From a virus, in the IMG/VR virus record IMGVR_UViG_3300023179_000016, positions 89,400 to 153,399 of that record: a stretch of 64,000 nt of DNA; one strand, given 5' to 3'. The translations under genes and the position numbers were made by a program. A model generated the notes under the pieces. The model worked only from the letters and a program-made list of their open reading frames with translations, did no database searches and had not been told where the DNA came from. Positions 1 to 11,600 of this stretch are shown here, piece by piece; position 1 is the stretch's first letter; each line of letters begins with the position of its first letter.

Positions 1-1
1 C

Positions 2-3000
2 TCTTCTGGCTCTGTGGCATTCTGGTATGATGTCGGTAATGATGGAACACCAGAGCCGTTTCACGGAGCAGATAGATCGGTAAAAATAGATTCTGTTGCT
101 TATGGTGACAGCGCTGCAAATGTTGCAGCTGCAACTGCAGCTGCAATTAATTCCGATCCTCAATTCAACGCAATTAACGTTGGCGATGTTGTCACTGCAA
201 CCAATGTCTCTATAATGGACGTCAATGATGCGTCTGCTGGGACATCTGGTTTTGCGATTAATGTGGTCGATGGTTCCTCTCCTATCAATGAAACTATATC
301 AAATCCAGGCGATATAGTGTTTTTCTCGCTCACTGGAACTGACGTGTCTACGATACAATCTACTGTAAACGATAAAGAAATATTAGAGATTGCCGCGGCA
401 GGAAGCACTTCGTCAACCATAACTAAAGCAACAAAAGAAGATGTATATGCGTATTCTGGTAATTCTAGTGCTCTAGCATATAATCATAACCCTAATTCTA
501 ACTCTTTAAGAGGTTTTATTAGTCTATATGATGGCGTAAATTGGGTAAAAGAATTTAAAAATACTGATCCTAATTTTACAGTAAAAAAGACTTTCACTCT
601 AAATAACGTCGCTCCCAGCGTATATCAAATGAACACCGCGCCTAATTATAATTCTAGTTCTTTAGGTGAACTATTTAAACTTATACCAGTTACAGTAACA
701 AATATACACCATCATTTAACACAAAAAGCTCTATCACAGCTGCCTATTATCTCCAATATTAGAATATGCAATGATAGAAAAAATGTACAAATAACATCTA
801 AAAATCTAGGTTCTTCTGGCGCTATAGAGATAATAGGCGGCAATGCCAATAAATCTCAAGCATATCTCGAGAGTGAATCTGAAGTTGCCACAGATACGAG
901 TGGTCAGTATCTATTAGCTAAAATACCCGCATACCCAGATACATTTAATATAGGTGATTATGTAAAATTAGAGAACGATTCTGGTGTTAAAAGATATTCT
1001 AGATTAATATCTAGCGACACCATCACGGTTACAAATACTACAACCGGCATAGTCGAATATAATTTTAATCCTAAAACAACCAATATATCTAGCTCTACTG
1101 CTTTTACTATTACTGATGTATCTTCTTCATATGGAAGACCTTCTGGATTTATATGGCGCTGGACACATGATGGTTCTGCTACACTCGCACAAGTGAAAGC
1201 AGGCGACCTAGTATACGCATTTGGCGCTACATTAAGTTGGGATCAAGGTAACAAGGTTAGAGTTACCGGCGATGACAATGTATCTGGTCTTCCAATAATA
1301 AACGTGAATGATGCCTTAAATTATTTTGATGTTGTTAATTCTTACGGCAAAAGTATGTCCTCTACTGTAGTCGGCGTAAACAATGTAGTGCAAATATGTC
1401 CAACTCCAGTAATTAAATGGAATCTAAGCCACAGAACAAGAACCAATATATTATCTATTGTTGGTAATGGCACTACTGCAACTATAACCTGCGTAAATGC
1501 CCATATGCTGAACACTGGGGACGTTGTAGATATAATAGACAGCGACAACATACCGGATGGTATCTATGGGCCCATAGTTGCAATAGCAGAAAATAAATTG
1601 ACAATAGCTTATGTATCTTCTCCTTTTATCGAGACCAGTTCCGGCGCAACTGTAATTAAAGATGGCATAACACCTACCAGATACAGAGTAGAAAAATTAG
1701 GCTATAACGGCATGACTAGAATATCTAGGCAAGACGGGCAGTCACCGCGTTTTGCCGATAACGGTGTTGCCGTGGATGATTATGTTGTGGTGGGCGGTAA
1801 TACTTTTGCATCTAATAATAATGGTAGATTTAGAGTAGTTTCTGTCGACAATGATTCAATAATCATCATTAATGACACTGCTACAGATGAACTAAATACC
1901 GTAACACCGTTTAATAATAAAAATAAATATGCTGTTTGGACTTCCAATACAAATATAGTGACAGGGGATCCAGGGACCTTTAAGAACGTGTTTGTTGGTA
2001 CTTGGGTTAAAAAACCAGAAGACCCAGACTCGTACTATAGACAAGTTGTATCTATGTCTCCTATTACACCATCATTAGCCACTACTATAACCTTAGGTGC
2101 AAACTATAGTGGTTCTAGTGCTACAGCATCTGGCGTTAAATATGACATGTTAAATGATTATGATAAAGGGGTGATATTGCAGAGCATAGACGATATAAAA
2201 ATATATGAGGGCGATTCTGCTGTAGTTGGAGACACACTGTACGTTCAGAATATAGTTAATTCTAATTGGTTCAGTGTTGGCAATGTGGGCAGTTTTGCTG
2301 TAACTGGCATTGGAACTAATGAAGTTAGACTTAATCCTCTTTCTGATGTAATTGCACACAAACCGTTTTTGAGAGTCAATAATGCTGCTGGTTCATCGCA
2401 ATCAAACAGATTGATGTCTGTAAACACGTCTGGTTTCTATCTTATAGAGAGTAACGCTAATAAATTTAGCACTATCAGACAACTATCGCATGTCGCAATA
2501 GATGATTTAAATAGCTTAAGAAGATCGCTATATATATCGCCACACAATAGGTCGTATAAATTCAGTAATTCAAATAATACAAGTGTGACCCATATGGGTA
2601 AATTAGGTTATAGCACAGACGTCACTACCGGCATAGATGGATATCTATACTATACTGGTCTTCTTAGAAGAGCACAAAGGATAGTCGACGGGTATGAACC
2701 AGATCCCGATAATTATCCCGGCAGAAGAGCAGTAGGTGGTTTAATAGAGATATTACCGCCACTGAATCGTAAGATTTCTGTGTCTGTAAACATAACTACA
2801 AATGAGGGTGTAAATCTTGGCGACATATCTAACAATATAAAATCTGTAGTGATTAATTATGTCTCTACACTGGGAGTCGGAGAAGACGTAATATTGTCAG
2901 AAATAATAGCGTCGATAATGCAAATAAAGGGAGTGGGGGCAGTAACGTTCTCATATCCATCGCCATCTACGGAAAGAATCACTATTGCGGACAACGAAAA

Positions 3001-3037
3001 AGCAACTGTCGATCCTAACGATATTGGTATTTCATAA
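2..3037 (+). CDS. Baseplate J-like protein (5' truncated by window edge)
   Basis: The reading frame is open to the left edge, so the true start lies outside the window; the GTG at 14 is not a convincing start. About 1011 residues are visible. The last ~110 residues have the layout of the baseplate J (gpJ / T4 gp6-like) C-terminus: a proline-rich turn near 'LIEILPP', a strand 'ISVSVNITT', then a helix 'SEIIASIMQIKGVGAVTF' and a short tail ending 'DIGIS'. J-family proteins build the wedge of contractile-tail baseplates. The rest is beta-rich and unlike the core family, so it is a much enlarged version. The stop overlaps the next start (TAATG), and the neighbour looks like gpI, which matches the J-I-fibre order of P2-like phages. 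Confidence 0.72.
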   Translation, partial: SSGSVAFWYDVGNDGTPEPFHGADRSVKIDSVAYGDSAANVAAATAAAINSDPQFNAINVGDVVTATNVSIMDVNDASAGTSGFAINVVDGSSPINETISNPGDIVFFSLTGTDVSTIQSTVNDKEILEIAAAGSTSSTITKATKEDVYAYSGNSSALAYNHNPNSNSLRGFISLYDGVNWVKEFKNTDPNFTVKKTFTLNNVAPSVYQMNTAPNYNSSSLGELFKLIPVTVTNIHHHLTQKALSQLPIISNIRICNDRKNVQITSKNLGSSGAIEIIGGNANKSQAYLESESEVATDTSGQYLLAKIPAYPDTFNIGDYVKLENDSGVKRYSRLISSDTITVTNTTTGIVEYNFNPKTTNISSSTAFTITDVSSSYGRPSGFIWRWTHDGSATLAQVKAGDLVYAFGATLSWDQGNKVRVTGDDNVSGLPIINVNDALNYFDVVNSYGKSMSSTVVGVNNVVQICPTPVIKWNLSHRTRTNILSIVGNGTTATITCVNAHMLNTGDVVDIIDSDNIPDGIYGPIVAIAENKLTIAYVSSPFIETSSGATVIKDGITPTRYRVEKLGYNGMTRISRQDGQSPRFADNGVAVDDYVVVGGNTFASNNNGRFRVVSVDNDSIIIINDTATDELNTVTPFNNKNKYAVWTSNTNIVTGDPGTFKNVFVGTWVKKPEDPDSYYRQVVSMSPITPSLATTITLGANYSGSSATASGVKYDMLNDYDKGVILQSIDDIKIYEGDSAVVGDTLYVQNIVNSNWFSVGNVGSFAVTGIGTNEVRLNPLSDVIAHKPFLRVNNAAGSSQSNRLMSVNTSGFYLIESNANKFSTIRQLSHVAIDDLNSLRRSLYISPHNRSYKFSNSNNTSVTHMGKLGYSTDVTTGIDGYLYYTGLLRRAQRIVDGYEPDPDNYPGRRAVGGLIEILPPLNRKISVSVNITTNEGVNLGDISNNIKSVVINYVSTLGVGEDVILSEIIASIMQIKGVGAVTFSYPSPSTERITIADNEKATVDPNDIGIS

Positions 3038-5568
3038 TGGCAGATAATAAAGGCAAAATAGATCAACTACATGATCTTCTACCTAGAGGCTTTAATAGCC
3101 GCAACAATGCCAATTGGAAGGCAATGGTAGAGGCCTTTGGCGAACAAGATCAAAAGATATTCGATCTGATATCGGAAGTTAGAAAACAATTCTTTGTTAA
3201 GACAGCGTCTCGTCCATATCTTGATAGGTTAGGTGCAAATAATAAGATTGCTAGACCTAAATTAGTCGGCATGGATGATCCGTCTTTTAGACAGTATATA
3301 CCGATACTTTCTTATCAACCTAAGCAAGTAAAACTGATAATAGATAAATTACTAGACGTATTCTTCTTCAAAGAATCAACCACTGCATTTATCACTACTC
3401 AGAACTTTGGACCATTTAATTTCGACGACGGATGGGAATTAGAGTTATTTATCGATGAGCAATATACAGATCGAGTCGTTTTTACTAATGCAGACTTTAC
3501 AGATATACATGCTGCAACAGCAAATGAAACAGTGGCGGCAATTAATAGACAAACAAAGCACTGTTATGCCACATCGTATTATGATAGTATCACTAAAAAC
3601 ACATATATAAGAATCTTTACTAATACTATAGGTTCTAAAGGTTCACTACGTATTAAGGGCGGAAGAATAAATACTGCAATTAGATTAAACGGTTTTATCG
3701 ATGCTGCAGGTGTCGGATCAAATACGCAGTGGAGTGTCACAAAAGTTGGAGATGAGGTTGTTTTTCAATATGTTGGAGGCACATCGCCTGCGATAGATCA
3801 GTTGCAAGTCGGCGACATAGCCATAATCAATATTCCGGGAAACGTTGGATCGTTTGAGATTAAAAGCATAGATCTAGTCAATAATAATATAAGTTTTAAA
3901 AATCTTTTTGCCACAGTTGGTCTATATACTCAGACATCTGAATATGATATAAAGTTTATAAGACCTAAAAAATATGTCGCATACACGAATGTGCGTAGAG
4001 CAATGACTTGGGAAACCACTTCTGGAGAAGTAGTGGTAGAGATACCTACCTCTCCACCGGTCGTTAAGAGATCATTAAGGGGATCGTTCCACACTAATGG
4101 TGTATTTAGTCAAATGTCTAATAGAGACTCAGATAACTCTATGACATTAGTAGATGCATATCTATTCCCAGAATCTGGTTCTTTTGTAATGGAAGAATCT
4201 AGAGAAATGTTGACTAGAATGCTAACAAGTTCTGAAAACGAGATAGTTTCTAAAAAGAATCAATATAGATTACAGCATCCAGTTACTGTATATGAATTTT
4301 CTAGCAGAACTGTTTTAAATACCACTGGAGATATTCTAGCTGGAACAACGCAGATTACGAATCTTGCTAGTACTGTCGGAATTCAAATAGGGCAACAAGT
4401 ATCGATGGATGGTGTTCCGGGTTATTCTCGTGTCGTAAGCATATCTGGTTCCACCGTCAATATTTCTTTCCCCGCAAGCTCTACAATATTAGGCGGACAA
4501 ATAAAATTTTTAGGTAACACGCTAAACGGAATAACCCCAAGTTTACCAAAATTAGCGTCATTAAACGAATATTCGCTATCTTCAATAACTAGGGTATCAG
4601 ATGTCGTAACAGCTACTACATCTATGCCTAATGATTATGTAGTGGGCGAATATACTGTAATATATGGGTGCGATGGGATCTTAGTTGCATCTGAAACAGG
4701 TGACACAACAAATCTATCGAACACTATACTTAATTTAAGTAGCACATCTGGAATAGTTCCGGGCATGCTAGTAGCAGGTCCTGGAATTCCAATTGGCACA
4801 ACCGTAGTATCTGTAGGCATATCTTCTATAATTATAAGTGATTTTGCCACTGCAACATCGATAGGTGTTAATTTAACTTTTAGTGAGAATTTAAACGGAG
4901 CATATAAGATAGAATCGGTATCTGGTTCTACTTTTAGTTTTACTGCACCTGGGTCCAATGGAACACCCTTGATCCCTGGTTCAGTTAGAGTAGAAAGAAT
5001 GGGTTTATCAAACTCTGGTTCCAAAATAATAGTCCTTGACGCGATACATAGTGAAGTCAGTAGAATATCTGGCTCATATGTTTGGGATAAAACGGCGCCC
5101 TATGTATTATCTTCTAGTGCTTCAGAAATAACAGATGAGATTAAGGCTGGAAAAATAGTTAGATTGCTAAATACAACTGCCAACACTATGCCAGATTCTG
5201 GCGGATATGTCATATTTGACTATGGGAGAGAGAATCAAGAGGGTCCTGTAAGATATTTATATAAGCCAACCGATAATACTTTGGCCATAGATCCATCTTA
5301 CACATTTCAACATGGTCATTCGGTAGGGTCACCGGTTATAGCTATTAGTAAAAAGGGCCCTCATGCAGTCAGTACTAGCGGCAAGGAGTATTCACCATAT
5401 ATCACAGATCCATCTGAGGCCAGATTCATATTGCAGGACCTAGTTAAGTCTATAAAGAGTGCTGGCATATTCGTGAATTTCTTAGTTAGATATCCAGAAC
5501 AGCTATACGGCGTACTAGATGTATATAATGAGCAAAATCTAGGGGCTGGAGCTCCATTTAGTGACTAA
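3037..5568 (+). CDS. Baseplate/tail protein I-like
   Basis: An 843-aa protein whose ATG overlaps the preceding TAA by one base, implying coupled translation. The N-terminal ~110 residues resemble the phage tail protein I group: 'LHDLLPRGF', a helical stretch, then 'RPYLDRLGANNKIARPK', the usual Leu-Pro start and YLD-LA-like helix. In P2-like phages gpI sits with gpJ on the baseplate and links to the fibre gpH, the same gene order seen here. The remaining ~700 residues are threonine/serine/glycine-rich beta segments not found in ordinary gpI (~180-200 aa), so the protein is greatly extended. The family call rests on the N-terminus and position only. Confidence 0.55.
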   Translation: MADNKGKIDQLHDLLPRGFNSRNNANWKAMVEAFGEQDQKIFDLISEVRKQFFVKTASRPYLDRLGANNKIARPKLVGMDDPSFRQYIPILSYQPKQVKLIIDKLLDVFFFKESTTAFITTQNFGPFNFDDGWELELFIDEQYTDRVVFTNADFTDIHAATANETVAAINRQTKHCYATSYYDSITKNTYIRIFTNTIGSKGSLRIKGGRINTAIRLNGFIDAAGVGSNTQWSVTKVGDEVVFQYVGGTSPAIDQLQVGDIAIINIPGNVGSFEIKSIDLVNNNISFKNLFATVGLYTQTSEYDIKFIRPKKYVAYTNVRRAMTWETTSGEVVVEIPTSPPVVKRSLRGSFHTNGVFSQMSNRDSDNSMTLVDAYLFPESGSFVMEESREMLTRMLTSSENEIVSKKNQYRLQHPVTVYEFSSRTVLNTTGDILAGTTQITNLASTVGIQIGQQVSMDGVPGYSRVVSISGSTVNISFPASSTILGGQIKFLGNTLNGITPSLPKLASLNEYSLSSITRVSDVVTATTSMPNDYVVGEYTVIYGCDGILVASETGDTTNLSNTILNLSSTSGIVPGMLVAGPGIPIGTTVVSVGISSIIISDFATATSIGVNLTFSENLNGAYKIESVSGSTFSFTAPGSNGTPLIPGSVRVERMGLSNSGSKIIVLDAIHSEVSRISGSYVWDKTAPYVLSSSASEITDEIKAGKIVRLLNTTANTMPDSGGYVIFDYGRENQEGPVRYLYKPTDNTLAIDPSYTFQHGHSVGSPVIAISKKGPHAVSTSGKEYSPYITDPSEARFILQDLVKSIKSAGIFVNFLVRYPEQLYGVLDVYNEQNLGAGAPFSD

Positions 5569-5607
5569 TAAATATAAATATTGATATTTAAACTAACATC
5601 TAACGCA

Positions 5608-5614
5608 GTATAAT
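5608..5614 (+). promoter_or_regulatory. Promoter-like G-TATAAT box
   Basis: G followed by a perfect TATAAT in the 67-bp gap before the giant fibre gene, 21 bases before its GTG and upstream of an AGGAG ribosome site at 5625-5629. No TTGACA-like -35 is visible at 16-18 bp spacing. Confidence 0.5.
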
Positions 5615-5635
5615 TTAATCACATAGGAGCTAAAC

Positions 5636-8600
5636 GTGGCTGTATTAGGAAGAGTTCTAATTAGTTCTGGTGAGCGCTTAGATTTACCAGATTTACTCAG
5701 TGTTGATTCATATACTGCAGGTGATTTTAAATTTCTATTAAAGGGTCTAGTAGGCGAAGATACGCCCTATATCTTAAAAGGCTTTGACATAATAGATCCT
5801 GAAAATGCTATCGGTACTCAAAGCTGCTCTATTAGAGTGGCAGATTCCGTCGTATTTTATCCTGGTTCTGGTGCTGGATCTTTTTATCACGGTCTAGAAG
5901 AAGGAAATACGCTTTCTGCACCGCTAGTTCCAGAACTTAGAAAAAATGCAGTCAACTATATATATTTAACTTTTTCTACCACAAATACTTCCATAGATAC
6001 TAGGGCATTCTGGGATCCAGACAAGGACGGCGGCAACGGTGGAGAGTTTACACAAGACGTTAATACAGAGTCTGTCTTAAAAGTAGAAGTAAACGTATCG
6101 GTAGGATCGTTCCCACAAAATACTATACCGATTGCAAAAGTTACAGTTGGCGCTGTCGTAATATCCTCAATAGAGGATGCCAGAACCATGCTGTTCCGTT
6201 TAGGGACTGGTGGTATAAATCCAAATCCGTTTAATACGTATGCTTGGAGATCTCTTCCTGCCACTGCGTATCAAAGAACAGAACCACCTACAAAAACAAC
6301 AGCGGGTGGAGTTAATCCATTTCAAGGTGCAGATAAAAACATCTATACTCTAAAAGAATGGATGGACGTAATAATGTCTAAACTCCGAGAAATCGGAGGC
6401 ACAACATATTGGTATGAAGACATATCTACGTATAGTTTAATATCTAGCTTTGTAGACGCAACAAGCACCGCCTTTAAATCAAAGGGTAAATGGCTACACG
6501 ATTCTTCGACTCCTGGTTTATTAACCTGGACAGAAGATGTTCACATTAAAACCACATCTGATTTAAGAACATACATCGTTAGAAGTGGCAGTAAAACATT
6601 AACTGATGAGCAGGTAATGTATCTGCCATTGACTAGAAATCAACCAATAAACACAACAGATGATGTAGTTGATTGGGTCAATGGACAGGCGTGTGTTAAT
6701 ACAATTGGCGGATCAGTTGGATTATTTTCTCAATTATCAAAAGGCGATTACGTAAAAAAAATAAACGACTCAAATGATAAGTTCTTAAGAGTCGAAGAAT
6801 TCTACGATTCCATCAACTTAAGCGGATCGACCACTACATCATCTTTAGCAAAATCAATTAGATTAAGCTCTAATTATCTTGGCACCAGCGGTGCTGAAAA
6901 GGGCCGATACGATAAGGGCATATACGCCGTATCAGACGTTATTGTTTCTGACAGAAATCAAACAACCATAAGCTCAGTCGGTGGTAATTTCCACTGGATG
7001 GCTATGCGTAGTGACTCTATACAGAATATTTCTTCTATATCTACTACATATCTAAGCATAAATATAGAAGAACATGATGGAGCAACTGCATTAGTGACAT
7101 CTACTAGTCCTCATGGTCTTGTAGATGGAGATAGAATCACTATAACTGGTTCTGCAAACTTTAATGGGACGTATACAGTAGAGGTGGAAACAACCACCAC
7201 TCTCTATATCGCAAAGACTGGTGGAACCTTTGCAGATGAATATTCAAGATCTGCTCAATACGCGACGGTAACCACTTCAGCAAGATACACACCATACAGT
7301 CTTCAATTAGAATCTGCAAACCACGGTTTTAAGACAAACGACACGATTACGGTTTCTGGTACTACAAATTACAATGGGTCTTATAAGATCAGTGTAAGAA
7401 GCGATAATACGTTTACCATACCTGTGCCGTCTTATCTTTCATCTGAAAGTGTCGGCTCTGCTACATTAGCTAAAACTATAGTTAGAACAGAAGGGTCTGT
7501 AATTCAGGTAGTTCAAGGTGAAGGAGCCGCAATAGGCGGGGATTCTGTGGAAAGCATCAGACAGTTTGTCGGAATGCAGTCTCTTACAGAAACAAATCCG
7601 TCGTATGCCGTGCCTGCATCTTACAATACCATAGACGGTTTTGTAAATTATAATTCTTCTGCCAGCGAAAATCTTACTGCAAGAGTTTCTAAGCTAACCG
7701 CAATGATGGCAGATAAAGCTCAAGACAAGACCATCAAATTAATGCCATCTGGCTATCAGAGTATTACTAATACTACCAGCGGCGCATATCAACAGATCAC
7801 TTTCAACGCATTACCATCAGGAACTCCTCGTTTAGATGTTGTATTGCCTAGTTCTACAAACAATGGATATGCGCTGCTAAGCGGCAATATTTCATTACAG
7901 ACAAATCAAGCGGCCTATATACAGATTGACAGAAATGCAGCATTTTCTTATGCAAATCTAGCAGCTGTCACTATTGCAAACATAAAATCAGTTCCATTAG
8001 ATGAAAATGTCTTAGTGTTGGCGCTTAGAACTACCGGTACAAATGTTTGGCTTTGGGACGGCTTAAATGTTGTTGCAGGAGCTACTGTTCCCACGCTGTC
8101 GTATTTGGACACCATAGTAAGACAGAATCGCACACTCAAGATGATCGGAAATGGCCAGTGGCAATGGAATTTAGCCACTAATACGCTATCTTGGTCAGAT
8201 GATGTCTATATACAGATACCTTCACTATCAGATGCTAGAAACACTATACCTGCAGGCAGCGCAGTATTATCTGGCAATGATATAGTTGCATACGTAGATA
8301 TCAATAGAAGTTCTGGTGCAACTACTAATTTAACTGTCAATACTGCCAATATAAGTTCTCTGACATTAAATGACGACAGGGTAATAATTGCAAGAAGATA
8401 TCAGGATGACGTTATAGTAGGTAGTAACTCCATGCGTCTAGTCCACGGAGATCTTAAGGGACTAGACTCTGACGATAAAATCGTAAAAGTAACTGTTGTC
8501 GACAATATAAATTTTGCTTTACCTACGGGTACTTCTATTACTGTAGATGGAATAAGTCTAGCCAACGGGGACACAGTCTTATTCACTAAAGCAAATAAAG

Positions 8601-11600
8601 TATGCATGCTAACAGGCGTTGGCACTTCGTTGACATGGACGCAATTAAATTCGTTTAATGGTGCTACTACTCCACCAGAAGGAGCACTAGTATTCTCTAA
8701 AAATGGCACTAGCGCATACAATACGCTATGGATGAGATCTGGATCTGCTTGGAGACAAGTAGAGCACACCCAAATAACAAAAGAACCAACCGGATTTCCG
8801 AATAGAACAGATACCACTATAAGCTTCAACAATAGCACTAGAACATTTACAATAACTCCAACAGGCGCTTTCTTTGAAGTATATCAAAAAGGTAAACCAT
8901 ATAGATTTGACTCTGCTCAGAGCAAGACGATAACTAATACAGAAGGCCTGCACTACATATATTTTGATAATGGTATTCTTCAGTCTACTCAGACATTTGA
9001 TATAGCTATAATAAAAGAATACGTATTTGTCGCAACTATTCAGTGGGATGCAACTAATCAAGTCAGAATAATGTTTGGCGACGAACGTCACGGTCTCACT
9101 ATGGATGGCGAGACGCATTCATATCTGCATCAATCTATAGGTGCTAGATATATAAGTGGACTATCTGCTGGTAATTTTACTACCTCAGGTACTGGTTCAT
9201 CTAATTCAGACGCTCAACTCTCTATAGCGAATGGTACAGTCAGAGATGAAGACCTATCGTTTGACTACACAAATTCTGCTACACCAACTCAACCATTTCA
9301 GCAGATACTAAGTCCAATCGCTAATATACCGATGTACTACAGAAGTGGTGCTAGCGGCAATTGGAGAAAAGATACAGCCACAGCATATTCATTAAAACAA
9401 GGAACTAGCAGGATCAAATGGAACAATCCCGCGGGTCCATGGACCACGCCAGATGCGTCATCTGACGATAACTATGTGGCTGTTTGGCTTTTTTCAAGTA
9501 ACAGCCAAGAAGAACCAATTATAGGTATTGTTGGCCAAAGAGAAGACACTACATTAAATAATGCTCTAGCGAATAACACGTATGAATCTATTTCTTTTGG
9601 AAGTCTTCCATCTCTAGAATTGAAAGTGCTATATCGCCTAATATTCCAGACCTCATCTGCATATACCAACGCCGTCAAAGCAAGACTTGTAGATGTTAGA
9701 GATCTTCGTAGAGCAGTAGATGTATCATTAGGTGCATATGCTCCTAGTGATCACGGTCTATTAACTGGGTTGACTGATCAAGATCACCCGGATTATTCTA
9801 TATTTGTGAATAGTCCTTCATCTTATGTTGGTGCCCTAAAACAGATTCAAGTATCAGACAATAATGATGTTCAAAAAGCCCTTAACAGCCTAGATAGATT
9901 TTTTGCTCAGATGAGGCTTGCACCGCACCCAAGCAATGGCAATAGGGTGATAATGTCTGGGGCAGATCAGGCTCTAACTAACGGCATAACACTCACGCAG
10001 AACATCAAGGATCTGATGATATCGTTTGATGGTGCGCAGATAGATTTCTCTACTGGCGCTGTATATAAAGCAGATGGATTAACAGCGCTCGGCGTCAATT
10101 TTACGCCTGCTACCATAACATCTAATCAGTATCGCTGGTATTCCATTACTGGAATAGCATCTTCGATAAATTCTGATAACACGATAAATCTTCAGTTAAT
10201 AGTGTTACCTGCGTCAGGTGATGGAGCTACTCCAACTGCAGCACCAAAAGCTGCCTATGCAAAAGGTATACAAATAGGTTCAATTGTAGTTCGTGAAAAT
10301 GGTTTAGGCGGCATAACCGCAATTACTGCCTCTAGCATAAGACAGCTTGGTATAGGTGGAGGCGGTAGCAGTAGTGATACTGGTAGCGGTCTAGGCGACG
10401 ATATAAATACACTTCGCTTTAAGGCAAGTTTCAGCGATGATTTTTCAGATAGTCCAACTAGCTCATCAAGCGCAGTCAATAGCTCTCTTACTACAGCATC
10501 ATATAATACGGCAAATACACTATATCGTCTGAGCTATGACGCATCGAGAACCGTTACTGGTACAGGCACATCGATGACGCTATCTGGCACACCATCATAC
10601 ACCGTTGTAGCAGGAGACATGTTGGTTGTTGGATCTGAAGCTCGGCGCATAGTAACAGTATCTACTCAGACTTCTTATATTATAGAATCAGCATTCAGCT
10701 CTAATCCATCTGGTGCAGCCGCTTGCGTTTCTCAGGCTGTTCACACCAATGATGTTAGAGCCCATAATGAAAATTCTACAGGTCTTGCACTTAACTCGGT
10801 AATAACAGACTCTGTAAATACTTTCATGCTTCGCTACAGAGATAGCGCCGCATCTGGTGACACTATCTGGGATTTCCCAAGCTCGGCACTGATTGCTGCC
10901 AGCGCCTCTGCAGATAATTCAAATTGGACTGCACCATTCACACGTGTAACTTCATTGAGCGCACAAGAACCAATACGCACCGTATCTGTATCTGGTTCTC
11001 AATTTAGAGTAAGATTCTTCGCCAACGCAGTAAGCGGAACGGGCGCTGTAAACATACTAGATTATAAGGCGTATCTCCATGAAGATATCGGCACTGTATC
11101 TGGCACCACTATGGATCAAGCATATTGCTTGACTAACGGTACAGGCACCAGTGTAAATTGTTCTGTATCTTCTGCGACAGGTAAAACTCGCATCACTACT
11201 ACTTGGGCCTATGCCACCTCTGTTAATCCTGGTACCCAGCAAGGTCAAATAATGGTGATATTGGACGGCAAAATATTGCCGCGCTATATCGATGCCACTT
11301 TGACTCCTAGCGGTTATTATAAAGAGATATCTGGCCAAGTGATAGAGTTAGATTCTAATTATAGCAGCGTCGCTCTTGAGATTGATATCAAGAAGATGGT
11401 CAATGCTGTTGATACTACGAGTCAAAACAGCACTAATATAAGCTATATACAAGACATGAGCACCGCTGGTCTTCAAGGGTTTGTTGACGAGAGTTCTGTA
11501 TTAATTGCCTCTAGTACTATGACTGCTGGCCAACTTGGCGGTAACGGTATATTTAGAAGCACCATTACAAATCGCGCTTCTATTCCCGATCTAGCGAATG